DNA from: Levilinea saccharolytica
Lineage (GTDB): Bacteria > Chloroflexota > Anaerolineae > Anaerolineales > Anaerolineaceae
Direction of reading: 5' to 3'
NCBI RefSeq assembly: GCF_001306035.1
Contig: NZ_LGCM01000039.1
Location: 124,001-188,000, forward strand
Length of the DNA stretch: 64,000 bases
A program made the position numbers and the translations under genes. Every line of letters begins with the position of its first letter. Positions within the stretch are counted from its first letter, which is position 1. The notes below the pieces were generated by a model that was given only the letters and a program-made list of their open reading frames with translations, did not search any database and had not been told where the DNA came from. Positions 25,630 to 33,278 of this stretch are shown one piece after another.

Positions 25630-27108
25630 TTATTCGGGGATAATCAGTTCGGGGAACTCGTTGCGGACCGCGTCTTTCCAGAGTTTCCACATCTCTTCCA
25701 GGGTGACTTTGCCATCCAGGTAAGAGTTCAACGGGTCGTTCAGAGCGCGCTGAATAGCGTCGTCGGAGCCTTGCATCAGTTTGGCGCTGACGGTGGGGGC
25801 CGCCTCGGCGAAACCGCCGTAGGAGTTCTGGCCGCCCAGGAACTTGCTCATTTCGGAGTCATCGAAGGAAGCGGTGATGGCCTTCACAACGTTCCTGCTG
25901 GACACGAAGTCGCCAGCGGCCTGTTTCTGATCGTCCGGAACGGTGGGATCAATGGCTTTGAGGTATTCATTGGTGTACACGCCCGTGGCCCAATTGGTGA
26001 GGTTTTCCTCATCCAGGGTGCAGAAGCGCACGAACTCGGTGGCCAGATCCATCTTCTTGGTTTCTTTCATCACACCCAACCACGTGCCGCCCCACTGGTA
26101 GGGGAGCGGGCCAGTGATGACCGCCCAGTCGCCGGTGGTGTCTTTGGTGCCGTCAGCCGATTTGGCATGGGGGGCCAACACGTAGGGCAGACCCCAGGTG
26201 GGCAGGAAGTAGGAGAAGATCTGCTTGGGGGCGCCGTTGGCATCCACCAGGGTGTCATTCATACCAGCGAACCAACCCTCTTGCCACTGGGTGGCTTTGG
26301 CTTCGTAACCATTGTCGCGGAACAGTTTGGCGGTCGCAACCATCTTTTCGACCATCGGGTCAACCGTCAGGGTGTCGTCCACAACCCAGGGCTGCTCGCG
26401 GTTGGCATAGAACAGGTTCATGAAATCGCCGTTGGAGGCAACCATGTAGGTGTTGCCGCCGGATTTCTCTTTGACCACAGCGGCCGCGGCAGTGTACTTG
26501 TCCATGTCGCCCAGGATTTCCTGGATCTTGGCGGGGTCATCGGTGCCGAAATATTCTTTGGCCAGGCTGCGGCGATAGAAGAGCGCGCCGGGGGTCGCCT
26601 GATAAGCATAGGCCTTGGTCACGCCGTCCGCCGTACCGACGTCGGTCACGAAGGGATAGGTATCCGCAGCTTTGGCTTCGTCGAGCAGACTGCCGAGGTC
26701 AGCCAGGAAATCGCTTTCCACGTAGCTCTTCACGAAGGCGGCTTCCAGAGCCACAACATCGGGAACCTGATCGGTGCCGAGGGTGGCCATGAGCTTGGTC
26801 TGGTATTCGCCGTTGGTCATGGGGATCATGGTGTAGACCACGTCGACTTCGGGGTGCTTGGCTTCGAAGGCGATGGCCATGGTGAGGATTTCATTGGTGA
26901 AAGACCACACATTCAGGACGGTCTTTTCGGTCGCAGCCGGGGCAGCCGGTTCGGCGGGGGCCGCAGGTTCGGCAGGAGCCGCGGGTTCAGCCGGGGCAGC
27001 CGGTTCGGCAGGGGCCGCCGGGGCGGGGGTCGCCGCGGGGGCGCAGGCAGCCAGCATCATGCTGACCAGGATCAAAATGGACATCAACTTCAGGGCAGAC
27101 TTACGCAT
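25630..27108 (-). CDS. Sugar ABC transporter solute-binding lipoprotein
   Basis: 492 aa, family 1 extracellular solute-binding protein. The signal peptide ends in a lipobox LAAC with Cys22 as the lipidated residue. Next comes an Ala/Pro/Glu linker built from four APAEPA-type repeats, then the binding domain beginning KTVLNVWSF. AAGGAGA lies 7 nt before the ATG. It should capture the sugar at the outer face of the membrane and hand it to the two permeases downstream. The GH94 gene in the same operon suggests a beta-linked disaccharide. The sequence does not identify the ligand directly. Confidence 0.92.
   Translation of the reverse strand: MRKSALKLMSILILVSMMLAACAPAATPAPAAPAEPAAPAEPAAPAEPAAPAEPAAPAATEKTVLNVWSFTNEILTMAIAFEAKHPEVDVVYTMIPMTNGEYQTKLMATLGTDQVPDVVALEAAFVKSYVESDFLADLGSLLDEAKAADTYPFVTDVGTADGVTKAYAYQATPGALFYRRSLAKEYFGTDDPAKIQEILGDMDKYTAAAAVVKEKSGGNTYMVASNGDFMNLFYANREQPWVVDDTLTVDPMVEKMVATAKLFRDNGYEAKATQWQEGWFAGMNDTLVDANGAPKQIFSYFLPTWGLPYVLAPHAKSADGTKDTTGDWAVITGPLPYQWGGTWLGVMKETKKMDLATEFVRFCTLDEENLTNWATGVYTNEYLKAIDPTVPDDQKQAAGDFVSSRNVVKAITASFDDSEMSKFLGGQNSYGGFAEAAPTVSAKLMQGSDDAIQRALNDPLNSYLDGKVTLEEMWKLWKDAVRNEFPELIIPE
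26942..27013. repeat. Four tandem 18-bp units in the lipoprotein linker
   Basis: Units start at 26942, 26960, 26978 and 26996, each a variant of gcagccggttcggcgggg, coding on the minus strand for six residues (APAEPA). Copy number is likely to vary between strains. Confidence 0.8.
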
Positions 27109-27168
27109 TGCATTTCTCCTTATGGAAATTGAGTTTGAGTTGGGGCTGCTGAAGTGGTCCTTTGCTTG

Positions 27169-27227
27169 ACATACCCGAAAAAAAAAGGTATGTTAACTTC
27201 AGGCAGCTCCTTGAGTGACGCACTCAA
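27169..27227 (-). promoter_or_regulatory. Candidate promoter and inverted repeats upstream of the binding-protein gene
   Basis: Two dyads: ACATACC (27169-27175) with GGTATGT (27187-27193) flanking a run of nine A, and TTGAGTG-ACG-CACTCAA (27211-27227). On the minus strand a possible TTAACA-N17-TATGTC promoter overlaps the first dyad. The rest of the 273-nt gap shows nothing else clear. Confidence 0.4.
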
Positions 27228-27381
27228 CGGTTCTGCGGGGCGGTTTGCGGGCGGCAGACCGCTCCTCCTTTTAAACGCCAACTTCAGGCGTTCTGGATGG
27301 GGATGAGGGTGTTTTCGCTTCTGCGCTCCTCCTGTCTAAGGTTCCTGGTCTGTCGTGATATGCGCCTGGGCAGGAGGCACA

Positions 27382-28404
27382 TTAATGAAAGAGGCCCAGG
27401 CTGGTGCCGCACGATTCGCGCACCATAAGCTCCGCCGGAAGCACCAGGTGACAAACTTCCGGCGTGGGATTTTCGATACGATCAATCAGTGTTTCCACAG
27501 CCAGCGCGCCCATGCGTTGCGTGGGTTGGCGCACGGTGGTCAGCGGGGGCGCGGTGTGTGCCGCGGCGGGGATGTCGTCAAAACCCACCAGCGAAACATC
27601 CTGCGGAACGCGCAGCCCGGCTTCGGTCAGGGCGCGCAGCGCGCCGATGGCCATCATGTCCGAGGCGGCAAACACAGCGTCCGGGCGGGCGCGCAGCAGT
27701 TGGCGCATGGCGATGTAGCCGCCCATCTCGGTGAAGTCGCCCTCAGCCACCAGCTCCGGTAAAATCGGCAGTCCGCGCTCGCGCAGAGCCGTCTGGTAAC
27801 CTTGCAGGCGGTCAATACCGCCAATCATGTTCTGCGGGCCGGTGATGGTGGCCACGCGGCGGCGTCCCAAGCGCAGCAGATGCAGCACAGCCTGGCGTGA
27901 GGATTGGGCGTTGTCCACATCCACATAGCAGGTCTGCTCGCGCGAGGGATTGCGGCCGATCAGCACGAAGGGCAGCCGCCCCTCCCCTAACGCCTCGATG
28001 ATCGGGTCATCGGTCAGCATGGAGGCCACAATCACGCCGTCCAGCAGGCCGTTGTAGAAAATTTTGGAAATGGTGCGGCGCTCAAATTCCGGCTCGGCCA
28101 GCCACAGCATCACCGAGTAGTCGCAGGCGTTGCAGGCGCTGGAGACGCCTTGAATGAGCATGGGGAAAAAGGGATCCGTGAAGATGGTCGACACACCCAT
28201 CGGGATCACCAGCCCCAAAACCCGCGTGTGCCCGGCAGCCAAACCGCGTGCCGCCAAATTGGGCTGAAAATTGAGCGATTGCAGCACCGTCATCACCCGT
28301 TCCCGCGTCGTCTCCCGCACCGCGTGATCGCCGTTGATGACGCGCGACACGGTGGAGCGGGAGGTGCCGGATAAAGCGGCAATATCTTCGAGGGTGAGGG
28401 GCAT
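27382..28404 (-). CDS. LacI-family transcriptional regulator (CelR/CebR-like)
   Basis: 340 aa. An N-terminal LacI helix-turn-helix (TLEDIAALSGTSRSTVSRVINGD), a hinge with LNFQPNLAARGLA, then a periplasmic-binding-protein-like effector domain (from VLGLVIPMG). Start at 28404 is chosen because the family begins with this helix and AGGAG lies about 10 nt upstream; the 25-codon extension would run across the operator. Two sites almost identical to the CelR/CebR operator TGGGAGCGCTCCCA lie in its own leader, so it is expected to repress itself and the sugar operon until an inducing disaccharide binds. Confidence 0.92.
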   Translation of the reverse strand: MPLTLEDIAALSGTSRSTVSRVINGDHAVRETTRERVMTVLQSLNFQPNLAARGLAAGHTRVLGLVIPMGVSTIFTDPFFPMLIQGVSSACNACDYSVMLWLAEPEFERRTISKIFYNGLLDGVIVASMLTDDPIIEALGEGRLPFVLIGRNPSREQTCYVDVDNAQSSRQAVLHLLRLGRRRVATITGPQNMIGGIDRLQGYQTALRERGLPILPELVAEGDFTEMGGYIAMRQLLRARPDAVFAASDMMAIGALRALTEAGLRVPQDVSLVGFDDIPAAAHTAPPLTTVRQPTQRMGALAVETLIDRIENPTPEVCHLVLPAELMVRESCGTSLGLFH

Positions 28405-28419
28405 GAACGGGGTTTCTCC

Positions 28420-28433
28420 TGAGAGCGCTCCCA
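28420..28433. promoter_or_regulatory. LacI-family operator, promoter-distal copy
   Basis: TGAGAGCGCTCCCA, 13 of 14 matches to the Thermobifida CelR / Streptomyces CebR site TGGGAGCGCTCCCA. It sits in the leader just upstream of the regulator's ribosome-binding site and is the exact reverse complement of the copy at 28500-28513. Confidence 0.8.
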
Positions 28434-28499
28434 ATTCAGTGGGTGGTGTAAGCCGTTTTGAGTGGACTGCAGTGACCAATTGAAAATTTTGGGAGTTTT

Positions 28500-28513
28500 T
28501 GGGAGCGCTCTCA
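28500..28513. promoter_or_regulatory. LacI-family operator at the transcription start
   Basis: TGGGAGCGCTCTCA, 13 of 14 matches to TGGGAGCGCTCCCA, covering the predicted start site just downstream of the -10 box. Centre-to-centre distance to the other copy is 80 bp. Confidence 0.85.
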
Positions 28514-28514
28514 T

Positions 28515-28543
28515 ACTATAGCGCGTTTCAAAGCGAATGTCAA
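28515..28543 (-). promoter_or_regulatory. Promoter of the LacI-type regulator and probably the whole sugar operon
   Basis: On the minus strand TTGACA (28543-28538), 17-nt spacer, TATAGT (28520-28515). The -35 box is perfect and the start site falls inside the operator at 28500-28513. Confidence 0.85.
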
Positions 28544-28636
28544 GCGGTTTATCTTAAAATTTGTTGCGCGGCGCAACATTCCCTCCCCCCTCTCGCCTAA
28601 AGCTGCCCGCCTGCCCAACCCAACCTGAAAAACACT

Positions 28637-28666
28637 TTGACTTTTCCCTGGTTTTATGACTATAAT
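28637..28666 (+). promoter_or_regulatory. Promoter of the 65-aa protein / DUF4332 / mscL group
   Basis: TTGACT (28637-28642), 18-nt spacer, TATAAT (28661-28666), divergent from the sugar-operon promoter. The gap of about 320 nt between the two starts holds these promoters and the operator pair. Confidence 0.75.
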
Positions 28667-28725
28667 GGGATTTAAGATTGAATGGATCTTATATCACTCA
28701 TCTCTAACTACCCAAGGAGGGCTGC

Positions 28726-28923
28726 ATGGACGAACTGGTCAAATTGGTCAGCAAGAAAACGGGCATCCCCGAAGCTCAGGCCAAAATCGCTGTCGAAACG
28801 GTCATGGACTTCCTGAAGAAAAAACTGCCGGCCCCAATCGCCGCGCAGTTGGATGCCGTCATCACCGGCGGCGGCGCCCAGAACTTGATGGACGGCCTGG
28901 GGGGCATGTTAAACAAACGCTAA
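28726..28923 (+). CDS. Small helical protein of unknown function (65 aa)
   Basis: 65 aa, preceded by AAGGAGGG 5-6 nt before the ATG, so translation is well supported. The sequence is amphipathic helical (MDELVKLVSKKTG, then VETVMDFLKKKLPAPIAAQLD) with a Gly-rich tail ending LGGMLNKR. It resembles short DUF2267-like proteins common in Chloroflexota and Actinobacteria, but that is a likeness, not a firm assignment. It leads a row of three same-strand genes ending in mscL. Confidence 0.75.
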   Translation: MDELVKLVSKKTGIPEAQAKIAVETVMDFLKKKLPAPIAAQLDAVITGGGAQNLMDGLGGMLNKR

Positions 28924-28973
28924 GCCCCAGCTCTTACGTACGCTCAACCCAAACGCAAACGGAGGAAATTAGA

Positions 28974-29378
28974 ATGACGAAACTGCTGGATATCGAAGGA
29001 ATTGGCCCTGCATACGCGAAGAAATTGGAAGAGGCCGGAATCGGCAGCCTCGAAGCCCTGCTGAGCGCCGGCAAAAAGCCCGCCGGGCGCAAAGCCCTCG
29101 CCGAAAAAACGGGCATCGCCGATAAGTTGATCCTCGAATGGGTCAACCACGCCGACCTGTTCCGCATCAAAGGCGTTGGTTCCGAATATGCCGACCTGTT
29201 GGAAGAAGCCGGGGTCGATACCGTCCCCGAACTGGCCAAGCGCGTTCCGGCCAACCTGCTCAAGAAAATGGAAGAAGTCAACGCCCAAAAGAAACTCGTG
29301 CGGCGCCTGCCGACTGAGGACATGGTCAAAGACTGGGTCGCCCAGGCGGCTGCCCTCCCGCGAGAAATCGAATATTAG
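28974..29378 (+). CDS. DUF4332 helix-hairpin-helix protein
   Basis: 134 aa, two pairs of helix-hairpin-helix-like repeats: LLDIEGIGPAYAKKLEEAGI (about residues 4-23) and FRIKGVGSEYADLLEEAGVDT (about 63-83), each with the GxGxxxA/xxL pattern. This is the DUF4332 family. HhH units usually bind DNA backbone, but the family's role is unknown. GGAGG lies 8 nt before the ATG. No signal peptide or membrane segment. Confidence 0.85.
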   Translation: MTKLLDIEGIGPAYAKKLEEAGIGSLEALLSAGKKPAGRKALAEKTGIADKLILEWVNHADLFRIKGVGSEYADLLEEAGVDTVPELAKRVPANLLKKMEEVNAQKKLVRRLPTEDMVKDWVAQAAALPREIEY

Positions 29379-29479
29379 TTTTTGCCGTTCTCAACAGCTA
29401 ATCCTCGGGCCGCCCAGGCGCTCCGGTCATCCGGTCAGCCTGTGCGGCTCGTTCCCATGCAGCCTAAGGAGAAATCAGT

Positions 29480-29914
29480 ATGCTCAAAGAGTTTAAGGCT
29501 TTCATCCTGCGCGGCAACGTGCTCGACCTGGCTGTGGCCGTCATCATCGGCGGCGCCTTTGGCAAGATCATCACCTCCCTGGTCAACGACATCCTCATGC
29601 CCCCCATCGGCATGCTCCTCGGCAAAATGGATTTCACCAACCTCTTCTGGGCCATGGACGGCGGCAGCTACGCCAGCCTGAAAGCCGCTGAAGAAGCCGG
29701 TGCACCTCTCCTGAAATACGGCCTGTTCATCAACAACATCATTGATTTTCTGCTCGTCGCCCTGGTCATCTTCCTGGTCATCCGCGCAGCCAATGCCCTC
29801 ATCCCCAAAAAGGCCGAAGAAGCCCCCGCCCCCACCACCAAAGAATGCCCCCACTGCCTCAGCACCATCCCCCTCAAGGCCACCCGCTGCCCGCACTGCA
29901 CCTCGCAGCTTTAG
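29480..29914 (+). CDS. mscL: Large-conductance mechanosensitive channel with zinc-ribbon-like tail
   Basis: 144 aa. Residues 1-105 are a standard Msc[22 protein letters not shown] (TM1 with the GxxxG-type gate residues) and a second transmembrane helix [19 protein letters not shown]. It opens under membrane tension to release solutes during hypo-osmotic shock. After the usual C-terminal helix comes CPHC, ten residues, CPHC at about residues 123-140, a pattern able to bind one zinc. Classical MscL lacks this tail. AAGGAGA precedes the ATG by 7-8 nt. Confidence 0.95.
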   Translation: MLKEFKAFILRGNVLDLAVAVIIGGAFGKIITSLVNDILMPPIGMLLGKMDFTNLFWAMDGGSYASLKAAEEAGAPLLKYGLFINNIIDFLLVALVIFLVIRAANALIPKKAEEAPAPTTKECPHCLSTIPLKATRCPHCTSQL

Positions 29915-29934
29915 CTTTTTTCTGATCCTCACTG

Positions 29935-29974
29935 AAAAAGCTCCTTGCGGCCCTTGCAGCCCAGGGAGTTTTTG
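29935..29974 (+). terminator. Terminator of mscL
   Basis: CTCCTTG (29941-29947) pairs with CAGGGAG (29962-29968, one GU), flanked by an A-run and TTTTT (29969-29973), 20 nt after the stop. Confidence 0.75.
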
Positions 29975-30023
29975 GTTTTCGGGTAAAATGAAGACACCAT
30001 CCCATCCCCCCGCGAGGTAACCT

Positions 30024-30734
30024 ATGGACCCCACCTGGGTACAGTATTACGACGCATTCTATTCTTTCAAAGATTACGCCGCAGAGGCTCAAACCCTCGT
30101 CCAGCTTGTTCAGCCCCACCTGCACAGCAGCGGCAAACGCTGGCTGGATGTGGCCTGCGGCACGGGCAAACACATCCAATACCTGGCCGATGATTTCACC
30201 TGCTCCGGCCTCGACCTGGAAGAAGGCCTGCTGGCCGCCGCCCGCCAACGCTGCCCTGGGCTGTCGTTTTATCAGGGCGATATGCGCACCTTCAGCCTGC
30301 CCGAAAGCTTTGATGTCGTCTCCTGCCTGTTCAGCGCCATCGGCCACATGCTCACCCAGGAAGATCTGGAGAAAGCCGTGGCCAATATGGCCCGCCACCT
30401 GCGCCCCGGCGGGGTCTTGGCGGTGGAGCCCTGGTTCCGCCCTGCCGATTGGCACCCCGGCCGCGCCCACATGGTCACCGCCGAGCTGGGCGAAGCCAAA
30501 CTGGTGCGCATGAACACCAGCCTGCCCCCGGTCAACGAGCGCATCACCGTGCTGGATTTCCATTACCTCATCGCCACCCCCCAGGAAACCCAGTACCGCC
30601 GCGAGGCGCTGGAACTGCGCCTGACCGAAGAAGCCGAAATGCGCGCCGCCTTTGAAAAGGCCGGCCTGACAGCCGCCTTCGAGCCGCAGGGCATCACCGG
30701 CCGCGGGTTGTGGCTGGGACAGAAGCCGCTATGA
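30024..30734 (+). CDS. Class I SAM-dependent methyltransferase
   Basis: 236 aa with SAM-binding motif I LDVACGTGKH (about residues 40-49), the acidic residue after strand 2 in GLDLEEG, and a motif resembling VSCLFSAIGHM where strand 4 of the Rossmann fold is expected. GAGG lies about 8 nt before the ATG. The substrate cannot be told from the sequence. It overlaps the following transporter by ATGA, so the two are co-translated. Similar small-molecule methyltransferases often act on phenols or sugars; that is family-level knowledge only. Confidence 0.85.
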   Translation: MDPTWVQYYDAFYSFKDYAAEAQTLVQLVQPHLHSSGKRWLDVACGTGKHIQYLADDFTCSGLDLEEGLLAAARQRCPGLSFYQGDMRTFSLPESFDVVSCLFSAIGHMLTQEDLEKAVANMARHLRPGGVLAVEPWFRPADWHPGRAHMVTAELGEAKLVRMNTSLPPVNERITVLDFHYLIATPQETQYRREALELRLTEEAEMRAAFEKAGLTAAFEPQGITGRGLWLGQKPL

Positions 30735-31618
30735 AGATCAGTACCCGCCTGAAAGCTGATCTGATTCTGCTGCTGGTGGCCGCTGTGTGGGGCGGAGGCT
30801 TCTCTGCCCAGCGGATGGCCAGCGAACATCTCGGCCCCTTTATGTTCAACGCCGCCCGGTTAGCTTTGGGGGCGCTGCTGCTGCTGCCCTTCGCCTTGCG
30901 AGCGGGCGGGCTGCGCAAAAGCCAATGGGGGCTCACCGCCGCCGCCGGGACTATGCTGTTTGCCGCCAGCGCCTTTCAGCAGGCGGGCGTTTCCACCACC
31001 ACCGCTGGGAACGCCGGTTTTCTCACCGGCCTGTACGTGGTCTTCACCCCCATGCTGCTCAGCCTGGTGTGGCGCCGCCGCATTGCACCGGCGGTGTGGG
31101 CCGCCGCGGGTCTCTCGGTGGTGGGCATCTATCTGCTCAGCACCGCCGGACGTTTCGTCCCCAATGCGGGGGATGCGCTGGTGCTGGTGGGGGCTGTTTT
31201 CTGGGCCTTACACGTGATCATAGTCGGGCGGGCGGCCGAATCCCTGCCGGTGATCCCCTTTGCCGTGGGGCAGTACGGCGTGGCCGCCGCCCTCAACCTG
31301 GTCATCAGCCTGTTCATCGAACGCGGTCAGTTGGGCGGCCTCCTCCCTGCCTTTGGCCCCATCCTCTACACGGGCATCTTCTCCATCGCCGTCGGCTTCA
31401 CCCTGCAGGTCATGGCCCAGCGCCATGCCCCGCCCACGGATGCCGCCATCATCCTCAGCACCGAAGCCGTCTTCGCCGCCCTGTTTGGCTTCCTCATTCT
31501 TAGCGAACGGCTGACCCCCTTCCAGTTGGTCGGCTGCGTCTTCATCATGGGCGCCATCCTCCTGGCGCAGGTGGGCAGCCCCACCCCCGCCCCCGCCGAA
31601 AGCACTCCACCCGCTTAA
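30731..31618 (+). CDS. EamA/DMT-superfamily transporter
   Basis: 295 aa, about ten hydrophobic segments in two EamA repeats (about residues 8-135 and 150-285), starting with the typical LLLVAAVWGGGFSAQRMA. Members export amino acids, metabolites or toxic compounds from the cytoplasm. The ATG at 30731 overlaps the methyltransferase stop, suggesting the pair handle the same compound, perhaps methylating and then exporting it; this is inference. Confidence 0.88.
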   Translation: MKISTRLKADLILLLVAAVWGGGFSAQRMASEHLGPFMFNAARLALGALLLLPFALRAGGLRKSQWGLTAAAGTMLFAASAFQQAGVSTTTAGNAGFLTGLYVVFTPMLLSLVWRRRIAPAVWAAAGLSVVGIYLLSTAGRFVPNAGDALVLVGAVFWALHVIIVGRAAESLPVIPFAVGQYGVAAALNLVISLFIERGQLGGLLPAFGPILYTGIFSIAVGFTLQVMAQRHAPPTDAAIILSTEAVFAALFGFLILSERLTPFQLVGCVFIMGAILLAQVGSPTPAPAESTPPA

Positions 31619-31623
31619 AACCC

Positions 31624-31664
31624 ACCGGCACAGGCAGAAGCACAGCCCGTGCCGGTTTCTTTTT
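31624..31664 (+). terminator. Terminator after the EamA gene
   Basis: ACCGGCAC (31624-31631) with GTGCCGGT (31649-31656), followed by TTCTTTTT, directly behind the stop codon. Confidence 0.8.
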
Positions 31665-31764
31665 AATCGCAATCCCGTTTCCGTCCCGCGAAGATCAGGG
31701 AAGGCACACCCCCGGTGAATCGCTGCTTTTTAATAAATTGGGCTGAAGGAATGGAAGCGGTATG

Positions 31765-31773
31765 TGCTATAAT
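31765..31773 (+). promoter_or_regulatory. Extended -10 promoter of the DUF234-type ATPase
   Basis: TGCTATAAT (31765-31773) is an extended -10 box (TGn plus TATAAT). No convincing -35 hexamer is present, as is common with extended -10 promoters. Confidence 0.6.
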
Positions 31774-31782
31774 CCATAAGAT

Positions 31783-31801
31783 AATTATGATTATCATAAT
31801 T
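31783..31801. promoter_or_regulatory. Fur-box-like 19-bp palindrome
   Basis: AATTATGA-TTA-TCATAATT is a perfect dyad with 8-bp arms and matches 14 of 19 positions of the Fur consensus GATAATGATAATCATTATC. It starts about 9 nt after the -10 box, so bound protein would block early transcription. Confidence 0.55.
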
Positions 31802-31844
31802 TAGATTTCTTTATGAGGGTTTCACCTTTGGAATGGAGGCATCC

Positions 31845-33248
31845 ATGTTTGTGAACCGCGTTTCAGAACTCGAATTATTAAAAAAACGCTATGCCTCCGG
31901 GAAAGCTGAGTTCTTTGTCCTCTACGGCCGCCGACGGGTTGGCAAAACTGAATTGCTGGCCCGTTTTTGCGAGGATAAACGGGCGATATTCTTCGTCTCA
32001 GACCTGGGCTCAGAGATCTCCCTTCGGACGGCGCTGTCTGCTGCGGTCAATACAGTCTTATTTGGCCCCAACCAGATGAATGCCGTGTACGCCACCTGGG
32101 AAGATTTGTTCCATGCCCTCGCCCAGGCCGCACAAAACGAGCGGCTGGTGGTGGTCTTGGATGAATTCCCATACCTGGCGACGGCCCACCCCCCGCTTGC
32201 CACCATTCTCCAGCGGGTATGGGACCAGACCTTGAAAAACAGCCAGATCATGCTGATTCTTTGCGGCTCTTACATTGGCATGATGGAAGCCACCGTTTTG
32301 GGATATCAGTCGCCCCTGTACGGCAGAAGGACGGCACAGTACCTGCTGGAACCGTTGCAGTTCCAAGATGCCCGCCTATTTTTCCCATCCTTCGATGCCG
32401 CCGATCAAGTGCGCGCCTATGCGGTGTACGGCGGCACCCCCGCCTATCTGCACACCCTTCAACCGCATCAGTCGTTGAGCGATAATATCCTGGACGGCAT
32501 CCTCAGCCGGGGGTCGTTTCTGTATGACGAAGTGCGCTTCGTGCTCCAACAGGAACTGCGGGAGCCGCGCAATTACTTCGCCATTCTGCAGGCCGTCGCA
32601 GCGGGGAAAACCCGCTTGAATGAGATCAAACAGGCCACGGGCATTGAAGGCGCAACCGCCTATTTGGATACCCTGCAGCAGCTTCACCTGGTGGAGCGCA
32701 CGGTTCCGGTGACGGAAAGTCAGCCGCATAAGAGCCGGCGGGGGATTTACCGCCTGAAAGATCATTACCTGCGGTTTTGGTTTCGCTATGTTCACCCAAA
32801 CCGCTCACAGCTTGAACGCGGCGGGGCGCAAATTGTTCTGGAAAACCAGGTGATCCCGGAAATTGACCACTTCTCCAGCCTGACCTTTGAGGAGGTTTGC
32901 CAGCAAACGTTCTGGCAAGCCGGATTATCCGGGAAACTGCCCTTTGTCCCCACAAAAGTCGGCAGTTGGTGGAATGCCAACGAAGAGGTTGATCTTGTCA
33001 TATTGGGGGAGAAGGATGCCGTCCTGGTGGAATGCAAATGGACGAGCAAACCAGCCGGGATGGATATTCTGGCAGAGCTGGAACGAAAATCCACCCTGGT
33101 CCGACCGGAATTGGAAAACCGTCCAATCCGTTTTGCCCTGTGCTCCCGATCTGGATATACCCCTCAGCTGATGAAAACCGCCGAGGCGCGGACGGATGTA
33201 ATGCTCTTCGAGTTAGCCGATCTGGTCAGATCAGAAACCCAAACCTGA
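31845..33248 (+). CDS. AAA ATPase of the ATPase_2/DUF234 type
   Basis: 467 aa. It opens with FVNRVSELELL, then Walker A GRRRVGKTELL (about residues 28-38), Walker B VVVLDEFPYL, and a sensor region with LILCGSYIGMM. After a winged-helix middle part (KTRLNEIKQATG), the C-terminal DUF234 region carries a PD-(D/E)xK-like stretch (EVDLVILGEKDAVLVECKW) seen in nuclease-fold domains. ATG 31845 is preferred to 31833 because GGAGG (31835-31839) sits 5 nt before it and homologues begin MFVNR. These ATPases are common in archaea and some bacteria; their function is unknown, with a DNA- or mobile-element-related role often proposed. Confidence 0.85.
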   Translation: MFVNRVSELELLKKRYASGKAEFFVLYGRRRVGKTELLARFCEDKRAIFFVSDLGSEISLRTALSAAVNTVLFGPNQMNAVYATWEDLFHALAQAAQNERLVVVLDEFPYLATAHPPLATILQRVWDQTLKNSQIMLILCGSYIGMMEATVLGYQSPLYGRRTAQYLLEPLQFQDARLFFPSFDAADQVRAYAVYGGTPAYLHTLQPHQSLSDNILDGILSRGSFLYDEVRFVLQQELREPRNYFAILQAVAAGKTRLNEIKQATGIEGATAYLDTLQQLHLVERTVPVTESQPHKSRRGIYRLKDHYLRFWFRYVHPNRSQLERGGAQIVLENQVIPEIDHFSSLTFEEVCQQTFWQAGLSGKLPFVPTKVGSWWNANEEVDLVILGEKDAVLVECKWTSKPAGMDILAELERKSTLVRPELENRPIRFALCSRSGYTPQLMKTAEARTDVMLFELADLVRSETQT

Positions 33249-33278
33249 TCGGTGAAACCCCAGAGGCACAGGCTCGGT

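Noticed and set aside
26942-27013. CRISPR-like array
   Set aside because: Contiguous 18-bp units with no spacers, inside the reading frame of a lipoprotein linker.
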